From contig NZ_AUAX01000039.1 of assembly GCF_000428945.1 (NCBI RefSeq), positions 1 through 64,000 of the forward strand: a stretch of DNA of 64,000 bases, read 5' to 3'. The notes beneath the pieces were generated by a model, which ran no database searches, was not told the DNA's origin, and saw only the letters and a list, made by a program, of their open reading frames with translations. The translations under genes were made by a program, and so were the position numbers. Shown here one piece after another: positions 48,951-56,978 of the stretch (position 1 is its first letter; every line of letters begins with the position of its first letter). The DNA is from Hamadaea tsunoensis DSM 44101. GTDB taxonomy: Bacteria; Actinomycetota; Actinomycetes; Mycobacteriales; Micromonosporaceae.

Positions 48951-51900
48951 TCAGGCGTACGCCTCGAATTCGTAGATGCGGGTGGCGGCATTGCCACCCT
49001 GCTCGCCGTTGATGACGGCGAGCTTGATGTAGCGGGCCGTGACCGACACCGGGTGCGTGGTGACGCTGGCGGTGTTCCCGCGGACCTGCACCGCGGTGGT
49101 CCAGGTGGTTCCGTCGGCGGACGTCTGGATGTCGAAGTCCTGGGTGTTGAGGGACGTCGACTCGCCGCCGGCCCCGGCGTGGCGCACGGTGAAGGAGCTC
49201 AACGTGTACGCCTGCCCGAGGTCGACCTGAAGGAACTTGGTGGCCGCCGTGGAGCAGAACTTGTCGCTGCTGCCCCCGGAGACCGAGCCGTTGACGGCCT
49301 TGGCCGGGGCTTCGTTGGTGTTGCACGCCGCCGAGCCGGTGGCTGTCTTGTTCAGCGCCACGTTCGTCACCGAGCCCGAACCGGGCGTGCCGTAGACCTC
49401 GAACTCGTAGATCCGGGTCGGTGTCGCGCTGGTCTGCGTGCCGTTCAGGACGTTCATCCGCACGTACCGGCCGGTCGCCGTCACGGCGTGCGTGCTGACG
49501 TTGGCCGTGTTGGCGCGGGCCTGGACCACGGTCGTCCAGGTGCTCCCGTCGGCGGACGTCTGGATGTCGAAGTCCTTGGTGTTCCACGAGGCCGACTCGC
49601 CGCCGGCGCCCGCGTGGCGGACGGTGAACGACGAGATCGCGTAGGACTGCCCGAGGTCGACCTGCAGGTAGGCCCCGGTGGCCGCGGAGCAGAACTTGTC
49701 GCTCGTGCCGCCGGTCACCGATCCGTTGACCGCCTTGGCCGGGCCCTCGTTGGTGTTGCAGGCGGCCGAGCCGGTGGCGGGCTTGTTGAGGGCGACGTTC
49801 GGCGGGCCGCTCACGGTCGTGTCCCACGACGGCGGGGCGTCGGCGGCGGCCGCACCCCAGGTCGTGCTGGCCGTGGTGGCGAGCGTGAGGTCGACCGTGC
49901 CGCCGCCGGCGACCATCGACTCGGCGAGCCACGGCTTGGTGGACGTCGTCCCGTTGACGGCGGCGGACTGGATGTAGAAAGTGGACGCCGACGCGTTGGG
50001 CGCGTTCACGGTCAGCGTGATCCCGTTGCTGCGGTGGATCACGACCTGCGGGAAGAGCGGCGCGGCGAGGAGCAGTTCGGCGCGGCCGGGCGCGAGCGGT
50101 TGCAGGCCCATCGCCGACCACGCGTACCAGGCCGACATGGCGCCCAGGTCGTCCTGGCCGGGGATGCCGCCCGGGGTGTTGGACCACAACGTGTTGAGGA
50201 CCTGCCGCACGGTCTGCTGGGCCTTGTACGGCTGGCCCGTGAAGTCGTACAGCCACGGCGCGCCGATCGACGGCTCGTTGGACAGGTCGGACTTGGTGCC
50301 GCCGGCCCCGCTGAGCGCCCAGCTGCCGTCGGTGTTGTGGAAGAAGGTGTCCAGGCGGCTGTTGGTGGTGGCGTTGCCGCCCATCTTGTCGGCCAGGCCG
50401 CGGACGTTGTGCGGCACCATCCACGTGTACTGCGCGGCGCTGCCCTCGGCGAAGCCGTCGTCGTTGCCCGGGGTCAGAGCCGGCCAGGTACCGTCCTCGC
50501 GCCGGTTCTGGATGTAGCCGGTGCCCGGGTTGAACACGTTCTTCCAGTACTGCGACCGGGCCAGGAAGGTCTGCGCGGTCGTGGTCTGCCCGAGCCGCCC
50601 GGCCAGCTGCGAGATGCCGAAGTCGGCCACCGAGTCCTCCAGCGACTCGCCCGCGCCGCCCCAGGCGTTGCTGCTCTCGGGGATGTAGTGCACGCCCAGC
50701 CACTTGTCGAGTGACGGCCGCTCACCGACGACCATCACGTTCCAGCCCTGGTTCGACAGGTCGGCGCTGGTCACCGTGGTCGCGGCCGACGTCATGGACG
50801 CCAGCGCCCCGGCCGCGTCGAAACCCGTGCCGCCGAAAGCGTAGATGCTCGGCACGGCCGCGTGCGCGGGATCGCCGGTCATCACGTGCGTACCGCCCTG
50901 GTTGTGGGTCCAGCGGTCCCACACCCCGCCGTTCTGGTTGGCCTGGTTGTACAGCGACTGCGCGATGTCCGCCCCGATGTCGGGTCGCAGCAGCGTCACC
51001 AGCTGCAACTGTCCACGATAGACATCCCAGCCGGAGAAGTTCGCGTACTGCGCCGTCTGTCCGGATGCGACGGTGTGCACCTGCTGGTCCATGCCGACGT
51101 ACTGGCCGTTGCGGTCGCTGAAGACGTTCGGGTGCAGCAGGCTGTGGTAGACCGCGGTGTAGAACGTGCTCTGCTGGGCCGCCGTACCGCCGGTGATCTC
51201 CGCCCGGCCGAGTTCCGTGTTCCACGCGTTCGTCGCCGCCGTCCGTACGCTGTCGAACGTCGTGCCGGCCGGGTTCTCGCCGTTGAGGTTCGCGGTGGCG
51301 TTCGCGGCACTGACATACGAGACGCCGACGCGCAGGCCCACGGTCCGCCCGGAGGACAGGTCGAACGACACGTAGGCGCCCGATCCCTTGCCGGCGACCG
51401 GCCAGCCGTCGGTCCCGTAGGTGGTCGCGCCGCTCGCCGACGTCGTGCCGGCGCGCAGCGTACCGTCCTGCCAGGTGCCCGTGGAGGCGAACGGCTTGTC
51501 GAACACGGCCGTGAAGTAGAGCGTGTAGTAACTGCGCCGGTCGACGGTGTTGATGTAGCCGCAGAAGTTGCCGCTGGTCACCGAGCCGCTGATGGTCTGG
51601 TTGGCGGCGTCGACCGTCACGTTGGCCGCACTCGACCCGACCTCCGAGTTCGACGTACGCACGAGCATGCTCGCCGTCCCGGCCGGATAGGTGAACCGCC
51701 CCGCCCCGGTACGCGTCGTCGCCGTCAACTCGCTGTCCACACCGGATCCGAGCAGTACGCGGTAGTAGCCGGCCGTGGCGGTCTCGTTGGCGTGCGAGAA
51801 CGAACTGGCGTACGTGGCGTCGGTCGTGTCCGCGCTGGGCGAGGAGTTCACCGTGCCGAGATAGGGCAGGAACGGGATGTCACCCGAGGCGCCCGCGCAA

Positions 51901-52193
51901 CCGGTGCCCGACAGGTGGGTCAGGCTGAAGCCGCGGATACGGGTGACGTTGTAGGAGTATCCGCCCGGCTCAGGCGTACGCGTCTGGTTGCCGCCCGTGT
52001 TCTCGGGGCTGAACTGCACCATCCCGAACGGGACGACGGCGCCGGGCAGGGTCTCGCCGTGGTTCGAGGTGCCGACCAGCGTATTGACCAGGCCGGCCGG
52101 ATTGGCGACCGCGGCGTACGCGGGGGCGGGCAGCCCGACCAGGCCGCCGGCGACCAGGGCGAGCGCGGGGATGAGGGACCTTCGTAGGGGCAT
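48951..52193 (-). CDS. Secreted GH92 alpha-mannosidase with two tandem CBM32 (F5/8 type C) domains
   Basis: 1080 residues. The signal peptide is 1-28. The GH92 N-terminal beta domain has NTLVGTSNHGETLPGAVVPF. The alpha/alpha barrel has FSGWDVYRGQLQL, SNEPSIGAPWLYDFTGQP (acid Glu) and GIPGQDDLGAMSAWYAWSAM (base Asp). GH92 enzymes are Ca-dependent inverting exo-alpha-mannosidases acting on N-glycans or yeast mannan. Two discoidin-like domains follow at about 805-935 and 945-1080, each starting NVALNK-ATGSAACNTNE. GGAGGACACG precedes the ATG. A 12-bp palindrome lies just upstream. Confidence 0.93.
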   Translation of the reverse strand: MPLRRSLIPALALVAGGLVGLPAPAYAAVANPAGLVNTLVGTSNHGETLPGAVVPFGMVQFSPENTGGNQTRTPEPGGYSYNVTRIRGFSLTHLSGTGCAGASGDIPFLPYLGTVNSSPSADTTDATYASSFSHANETATAGYYRVLLGSGVDSELTATTRTGAGRFTYPAGTASMLVRTSNSEVGSSAANVTVDAANQTISGSVTSGNFCGYINTVDRRSYYTLYFTAVFDKPFASTGTWQDGTLRAGTTSASGATTYGTDGWPVAGKGSGAYVSFDLSSGRTVGLRVGVSYVSAANATANLNGENPAGTTFDSVRTAATNAWNTELGRAEITGGTAAQQSTFYTAVYHSLLHPNVFSDRNGQYVGMDQQVHTVASGQTAQYANFSGWDVYRGQLQLVTLLRPDIGADIAQSLYNQANQNGGVWDRWTHNQGGTHVMTGDPAHAAVPSIYAFGGTGFDAAGALASMTSAATTVTSADLSNQGWNVMVVGERPSLDKWLGVHYIPESSNAWGGAGESLEDSVADFGISQLAGRLGQTTTAQTFLARSQYWKNVFNPGTGYIQNRREDGTWPALTPGNDDGFAEGSAAQYTWMVPHNVRGLADKMGGNATTNSRLDTFFHNTDGSWALSGAGGTKSDLSNEPSIGAPWLYDFTGQPYKAQQTVRQVLNTLWSNTPGGIPGQDDLGAMSAWYAWSAMGLQPLAPGRAELLLAAPLFPQVVIHRSNGITLTVNAPNASASTFYIQSAAVNGTTSTKPWLAESMVAGGGTVDLTLATTASTTWGAAAADAPPSWDTTVSGPPNVALNKPATGSAACNTNEGPAKAVNGSVTGGTSDKFCSAATGAYLQVDLGQSYAISSFTVRHAGAGGESASWNTKDFDIQTSADGSTWTTVVQARANTANVSTHAVTATGRYVRMNVLNGTQTSATPTRIYEFEVYGTPGSGSVTNVALNKTATGSAACNTNEAPAKAVNGSVSGGSSDKFCSTAATKFLQVDLGQAYTLSSFTVRHAGAGGESTSLNTQDFDIQTSADGTTWTTAVQVRGNTASVTTHPVSVTARYIKLAVINGEQGGNAATRIYEFEAYA

Positions 52194-52218
52194 CGTGTCC
52201 TCCGGAGGGGGAGCGTCA

Positions 52219-52230
52219 GACAACGTTGTC
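52219..52230. promoter_or_regulatory. LacI-type palindrome upstream of GH92
   Basis: GACAACGTTGTC is a perfect 12-bp palindrome with the central CG typical of LacI-family operators, 26 bp before the GH92 start codon. The flanking bases do not fit the CebR box, so a different repressor is predicted. Confidence 0.6.
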
Positions 52231-52305
52231 ATGAGAAGTAGCCATCAATATGAACCGATCCGTGAGGCGCGTCAACCCGTGCGGGTGCCCGTCGTCGGAA
52301 ATGCC

Positions 52306-52446
52306 ATGCGCGTGGCAGCCGTCGGTGCCGTCGTCGCCGCCGCAACCGTCGGAGTGTCACAGTCGCCGGTGGCCAACACGTCCAAGGCGCTGTGCCAGGT
52401 GGGAGACGTCGTGCTCAGCGGCGGGTACGCGGTCCTGAACCACTGA
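52306..52446 (+). CDS. Possible 46-residue secreted peptide
   Basis: A short frame begins MRVAAVGAVVAAATVGVSQS, which looks like a signal peptide, and ends LCQVGDVVLSGGYAVLNH. There is no convincing ribosome site (GGAAATGCC precedes the ATG). It is too short for statistics, but its composition differs from antisense noise. It could be a small secreted peptide gene or chance. Confidence 0.3.
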   Translation: MRVAAVGAVVAAATVGVSQSPVANTSKALCQVGDVVLSGGYAVLNH

Positions 52447-52497
52447 TTCCGCGCAAGGAGGCGAAGGCGGGATGCTCGCGCCGGCGAGCGCCCCGAC

Positions 52498-53565
52498 CTA
52501 CCGAGCCTGATCCGAAGTGGATGATGCGGTCGGGAGGGCCGCGGCCTGTGCGGCGTTGACGATCGACAGCAGCAGGAGATCGGCCGCGAGGGCCGGCACG
52601 GCGCCGAACTGGCTCAGCGTGAACTTGAAGACCTGGCCCACGATCAGGTCGATGCTCAGAGCGATGCCGAACCACCGCAGCGCGGCCGCGCGGTCGCGGC
52701 GAAGCCGGATGCTGCCCGCGATCCCCAGCGCGGTCATCACGACCGCCACCAGGACCGCCACGATGGCCGGACCGGTCTCGCGGCGGCGTCCGCCATCGAC
52801 GATGGCGCCGATGACCAGGAACAGCACGGGCTGGGCGATGATCCAGCCGGCCGCCGCGCGGATGGGCCAGCGCCGCCGGGCGAGCCGGTCGCGCGTGGTG
52901 CGGGCCCAGTCCGCGACGCGGCGCCACGGTCGGCCGGCGGTCTCCTCACCTGGGGGCAGCGCTTCCAGCAGGTGGAGCACCGCACGGTCCAGTTCGTTCT
53001 CCGGTACGCCGATCGACCGGATCGCGTCCGCCCGCTGGTGTGCGGTCACCCCGAAGACGATCCCGCCCAGCGCCATGTCCAGCGCGTCCGCGCGTCGCTG
53101 GCTGCGGGTCGGCGCGGTCCGGTTGCGCAACCGGCGGCCCAGCAGGAGCAGGAGCGCGAAAACCAGGTAGATGATGCTCGCTGCCGGCCGGTAGAAGTAG
53201 TCGTTGTTCTGCGTGAGGAACTTGCCGACCTCGTCGAGGAAGAGCCCGAAGCCCACCCCGCCCACGACCGCCGCGGCGAATCGGGCTGGTCGTCCATAGA
53301 GGATGGTGGCCGCCCCGATCGCCGCGCCCATCAGCAGGCCGCCCCACAGTACGTGCGCGACGTGCAGGCCGCCGACGCCCAGCCGCGGATAGCCGGTCAT
53401 GCCCAGGTAGGCGCGGATCAGCAGGACGGTGCCGATCCCGGCGAGCACGAACGCGCGCAGGTAACGTGCCGCGTTGCCGGCGCGTGCCGCTCGCCACGGG
53501 GCTGCTGCTCGACTCAGGTCCAAGGCCACCCCGCCAGCATTCTCCAACCTCGGCCGGGCCGACAT
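52498..53565 (-). CDS. Polytopic membrane protein of unknown function
   Basis: About 355 residues with seven to eight membrane helices: LRAFVLAGIGTVLLIRAYLG, VLWGGLLMGAAIGAATILYG, FAAAVVGGVGFGLFLDEVGK, IIYLVFALLLLLGRR, then after a cytoplasmic helical stretch IIAQPVLFLVIGAIV and AIVAVLVAVVMTALGIAGSI and others. FLDEVGKFLTQNNDYFYRPA in the loop after helix 3 is distinctive. I do not recognise a defined function. The start codon is uncertain (53589, 53565 or 53529). Confidence 0.72.
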   Translation of the reverse strand: MSARPRLENAGGVALDLSRAAAPWRAARAGNAARYLRAFVLAGIGTVLLIRAYLGMTGYPRLGVGGLHVAHVLWGGLLMGAAIGAATILYGRPARFAAAVVGGVGFGLFLDEVGKFLTQNNDYFYRPAASIIYLVFALLLLLGRRLRNRTAPTRSQRRADALDMALGGIVFGVTAHQRADAIRSIGVPENELDRAVLHLLEALPPGEETAGRPWRRVADWARTTRDRLARRRWPIRAAAGWIIAQPVLFLVIGAIVDGGRRRETGPAIVAVLVAVVMTALGIAGSIRLRRDRAAALRWFGIALSIDLIVGQVFKFTLSQFGAVPALAADLLLLSIVNAAQAAALPTASSTSDQAR

Positions 53566-53634
53566 CGGGAAGTACCCGGACCGTGCCACCAGGGTTGTGC
53601 CTTAGGAGTCGCGCGGTTGCCAGTGGATCGGGTG

Positions 53635-53666
53635 CCCGGTCGCCGCCCGTCCAGGCGACGACCGGG
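53635..53666 (-). terminator. Terminator of the GH9 gene
   Basis: CCCGGTCGCC pairs with GGCGAC-G-ACCGGG with one bulge, 8 bp past the minus-strand stop at 53675. Confidence 0.65.
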
Positions 53667-53674
53667 CCGCACGG

Positions 53675-56600
53675 TCAGGGACCGGTGCAGGGTGTTCCGT
53701 TGAGGGTCACCAGGGACGGCTTCGGCCGGGCGTACGCGCCGCTCATGGTGGCGTTGAACCCGATGTACGCCGTGGCGCCCGGCTGGAGCTTGGCGTTGTA
53801 GGACTCGTTGGCGGCCGAGACGACGGCGCCCGCCTGGGTGACGCGCCCCATCCACGCCTCGCGGATCTTCTGGTCGCCGGTGAACGCGAAGCGGACGGTC
53901 CAGCCGTCGACGGTGCTGCCGCCGGTGTTGGTGACCGCCAGCTGCGCGGTGAAGCCGGAGCCGTCGGCCCAGGCGCCGTAGTCGTCGTAGGTCACCCGGC
54001 AGGACGGCGCGGCGGGCGGCTGGGCGCTGCCCTGATCGGCGAGGAAGGACGACAGCCACGCCAGCGAGGAGTTCCAGTTGACGGCCACCTCGTTGGTCGC
54101 GTACGACTGGATGTCGTCGACGTAGCAGAACATCGGCTTGCAGCCGGCCAGCAGCTGCTGGGCGAACGGGTCGTCGAGCCCGGCGTTCGCGCCGCCGGCG
54201 AGGGAGCCGGGCGGCGGGTGCGGCAGGGTGGCGTCGAGTTCGTGGCTGTAGATGCGGGTGTGCTGGTTCTCCGACGCGTGCTCGCCCCAACCGGTCACGT
54301 AGGACTGGTTGAGGGCGTTGCGGCCGAGGATGTAGTCCATCGACTGCACCGCGCCGTCCCGGTACGCGCCGACGCCGGACAGGTCGTACGCCGTCGCCAG
54401 GACGATCGCGTTGTTGATGATGTTGCTGTTGCCGCCCCAGAAGTAGGATCCGGCGTTGCCCGGCATCGGCAGCCCGTACGCCTGACCGGCCTGGGTCGTG
54501 AGGTACGCGTTCGCGGCGGTGAGGACCGACTGGCGGATGCGGGTCCTGTCGGCCGCCGGCAGTCCACTCGGGACGGTGGCCAGGTCGAGCCGGCCGAGGG
54601 CCGCGGTGCTGCCCCAGCCGAACCCGGTCGGGCTGAACACGTCACCCGTGTTGTAGGCGGAGCCGGTGACGTCGGCGAGGTAGGAGGCCGCGCCCGTCGT
54701 CAGGTACAGCTCCGCCGCCGCCCAGTAGAACTCGTCGCTGACGTCGTTGTCGCTGTAGGTGCCGCCGCCGGTGCCGTCGTTCGGGTCCGCGTAGACGGCC
54801 GGGTGGGCCTTCGCCGCCGCGTACGCCTTCTTCGCCGCCGCCAGCGCCCGGTCGGCGAACGCCTTGTCGTACGGTGCGAACAGGCGCGCGCCCTGCGCGG
54901 CGACGGCCGCGAGGTTGAGGGTGGCGGCCGTGGACGGCGGGTGCAGCTCGCGCGGCTGCGGGTCGTCCTGCGGTTGCAGCGGCAGGCCGGTCCAGTTGCG
55001 GTCGTGCACCTTGTGATGCACCATTCCGGCCAGTGCCTGGCCGTCCGGGACCTGCATGCGCAGCATGAACTCCAGCTCCCAGCGCGCCTCGTCGAGCACG
55101 TCCGGCACGCTGTTGCCCCTTTCGGGTACGCGCAGCGTGGAGTCGCCGAGCCCGGCACCGAACCGGCCGGTCGGCGCGGTCTTCGTGCGCTCGTACGAGC
55201 TGAGGAGCTGGGCGGTCGCGATGCCGCCGTTGACGACGTACTTGCCGTGGTCGCCGGCGTCGTACCAGCCGCCCCGGACGTCGAGGCGGTAGTCGCAGCC
55301 GCCGGCCTGGCACGGCACGCTCGTGTCACCCTGGTTGGGGGCCACGCCGAGGTGTCCGGCCGGGCGGGCGTACTGGGCACCGACGAGGGAACCGTCGATG
55401 GCGATGCCGCTGCGCTGGATGTAGAAGAACTGCAGGGAATCCGAGCGCAGCTGCTGGTACACGGCACCGATGTCGAACGGGTGGCTCGTCTCGCCGTCGG
55501 CCCTCAGCGTGTAGCCGGTGCCCGTGGTCGCGTACGCGCTGAAATCGATCGTGTGGACGTTCTGCCCGGAGGCGGCGTCGAGGCCGCGCGGGGCCGTCTG
55601 GCCGGAGGCGACGACGGAGCCCGCGGCGTTGCGCAGTTCCCACGGCAGCGCGGTGGTCGCGGTGGTGACCAGCGTGGCGTTCTTGGGCCCGGTCGGCAGG
55701 TAGCCGACCTGGTTGACCCGTACGCGGGGGCCGGTGTCCGGCACGTAGGGCGGCTTCTCCTCGCCGCCGAGCAGCGAGACGTTGTCGAGGCACAGCGTGT
55801 ACGCCGAAGCGTTGCCGCCCACCTGGAACGCGACCTGCGCGGCCGTGGTGTCCTCGGTGGCGGTGAACGTGTACGCGTAGTGCCCGCCCGCGGCCGTCAT
55901 CGGTATGTCGCGGACGAAATAGGAGGTGTACGGCGCCGCGCCGAGCTGGACGGCGACCCGCACGGTGGCAGCGGGATCGGCGGCGGCGTCGAAGGAGAAC
56001 GCGTACTCGTGCCCGGCCAGCAGCGTCACGTCGTTCTGGCCCACCCCGGCGTCCCACGGATTGGCCAGCCCACCCGGTACGGTCGTGCACAAGCGGCCGT
56101 CGACGACTCCGGTCCCGGTGGTGCCATAGGTGTACCAGCCGGAGGTTCCGTCGGTGAATCCGCCGTTCTTGACCTGCTCGGGTCCGCCGCCCGTACCGGA
56201 GTCCACACTGGACAACGAGACGTCGTCCAGGCAGAACGCGTACGCCGTCGGGGCGCCGAGCTGGAAGGTCAGCGTACCGTTCGCCGAGTCGAGCCCGGCG
56301 GTGAACGTGTAGGTGAACGTCTGCGCCGCGGGCGTGAGCGCGACGTCGCGGGACAGGGCCGCGGTGTAGGGCGCCTCGTTCAGCTGGACGTTGGCCTTCA
56401 CGGTGGTCGCGACGCTGGCCGAGGCGGAGAATCGCAACGTGTAGGCGGCGCCGTCGATCAGCGGGATGCCGTTGTCGCCGATGCTCACGTCCCACGGGTT
56501 CGTGCTGCCGGCCGGGACGTTCGCGCACAATCGTCCGGAGTCGACGGTGAGGGCGGTGTTGGCGGTCGCCCACCACGGGTCGGTGCCGCTGTCGAAGGTG

Positions 56601-56719
56601 CCGTTCGTGATGTGCTCGACCGGCGCCGCGTACGCGGGCACCGCCGAGGTCGCGGCCGAAGCCATGGCGAGGAGGGCGGCGCCTACGGCACCGCCGATCC
56701 GCCGGAAGGCATGAGGCAT
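53675..56719 (-). CDS. Secreted GH9 cellulase: CBM4-CBM4-Ig-GH9-CBM2
   Basis: 1014 residues. The signal peptide is 1-31. Two CBM4/9-type domains follow (about 35-170 and 180-315; [16 protein letters not shown] and [15 protein letters not shown]). An Ig-like module comes next ([20 protein letters not shown]; about 325-410). GH9 spans about 415-905 with catalytic Asp in [17 protein letters not shown] (near 486) and acid Glu in [17 protein letters not shown] (near 876). The C-terminal CBM2 is about 920-1014. The enzyme is an inverting processive endoglucanase or exoglucanase. A perfect CebR/CelR operator lies 25 bp upstream, so it should be co-regulated with GH6. Confidence 0.95.
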   Translation of the reverse strand: MPHAFRRIGGAVGAALLAMASAATSAVPAYAAPVEHITNGTFDSGTDPWWATANTALTVDSGRLCANVPAGSTNPWDVSIGDNGIPLIDGAAYTLRFSASASVATTVKANVQLNEAPYTAALSRDVALTPAAQTFTYTFTAGLDSANGTLTFQLGAPTAYAFCLDDVSLSSVDSGTGGGPEQVKNGGFTDGTSGWYTYGTTGTGVVDGRLCTTVPGGLANPWDAGVGQNDVTLLAGHEYAFSFDAAADPAATVRVAVQLGAAPYTSYFVRDIPMTAAGGHYAYTFTATEDTTAAQVAFQVGGNASAYTLCLDNVSLLGGEEKPPYVPDTGPRVRVNQVGYLPTGPKNATLVTTATTALPWELRNAAGSVVASGQTAPRGLDAASGQNVHTIDFSAYATTGTGYTLRADGETSHPFDIGAVYQQLRSDSLQFFYIQRSGIAIDGSLVGAQYARPAGHLGVAPNQGDTSVPCQAGGCDYRLDVRGGWYDAGDHGKYVVNGGIATAQLLSSYERTKTAPTGRFGAGLGDSTLRVPERGNSVPDVLDEARWELEFMLRMQVPDGQALAGMVHHKVHDRNWTGLPLQPQDDPQPRELHPPSTAATLNLAAVAAQGARLFAPYDKAFADRALAAAKKAYAAAKAHPAVYADPNDGTGGGTYSDNDVSDEFYWAAAELYLTTGAASYLADVTGSAYNTGDVFSPTGFGWGSTAALGRLDLATVPSGLPAADRTRIRQSVLTAANAYLTTQAGQAYGLPMPGNAGSYFWGGNSNIINNAIVLATAYDLSGVGAYRDGAVQSMDYILGRNALNQSYVTGWGEHASENQHTRIYSHELDATLPHPPPGSLAGGANAGLDDPFAQQLLAGCKPMFCYVDDIQSYATNEVAVNWNSSLAWLSSFLADQGSAQPPAAPSCRVTYDDYGAWADGSGFTAQLAVTNTGGSTVDGWTVRFAFTGDQKIREAWMGRVTQAGAVVSAANESYNAKLQPGATAYIGFNATMSGAYARPKPSLVTLNGTPCTGP

Positions 56720-56743
56720 GGGGCGGTCCTTCCTGCAAGAATG

Positions 56744-56757
56744 CTGGGAGCGCTCCC
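56744..56757. promoter_or_regulatory. Perfect CebR/CelR operator upstream of GH9
   Basis: TGGGAGCGCTCCCA, identical to the established CelR/CebR box, is 24 bp before the GH9 start codon. It is placed to block transcription. Confidence 0.92.
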
Positions 56758-56978
56758 AGACTGTGGGAATAGTGCCAGCGCCGTATGTTCATGTCAATTG
56801 ATGAATCACCGGCCCGGGCTGCGGTCGCCCCTTGCCCGCCGGCGGTCCTTCGCCTTTCGGCAAGCCTCCGGCGGATCTCGGCGAGCACTCCGCGGACCCG
56901 CGAGCCGGGAAAGTTACGCCGCTGGGAAGCCGCTGCCCCGGAAGCCGTTCGGGATCGCCGGCAACCGGCCGCCGAGAA

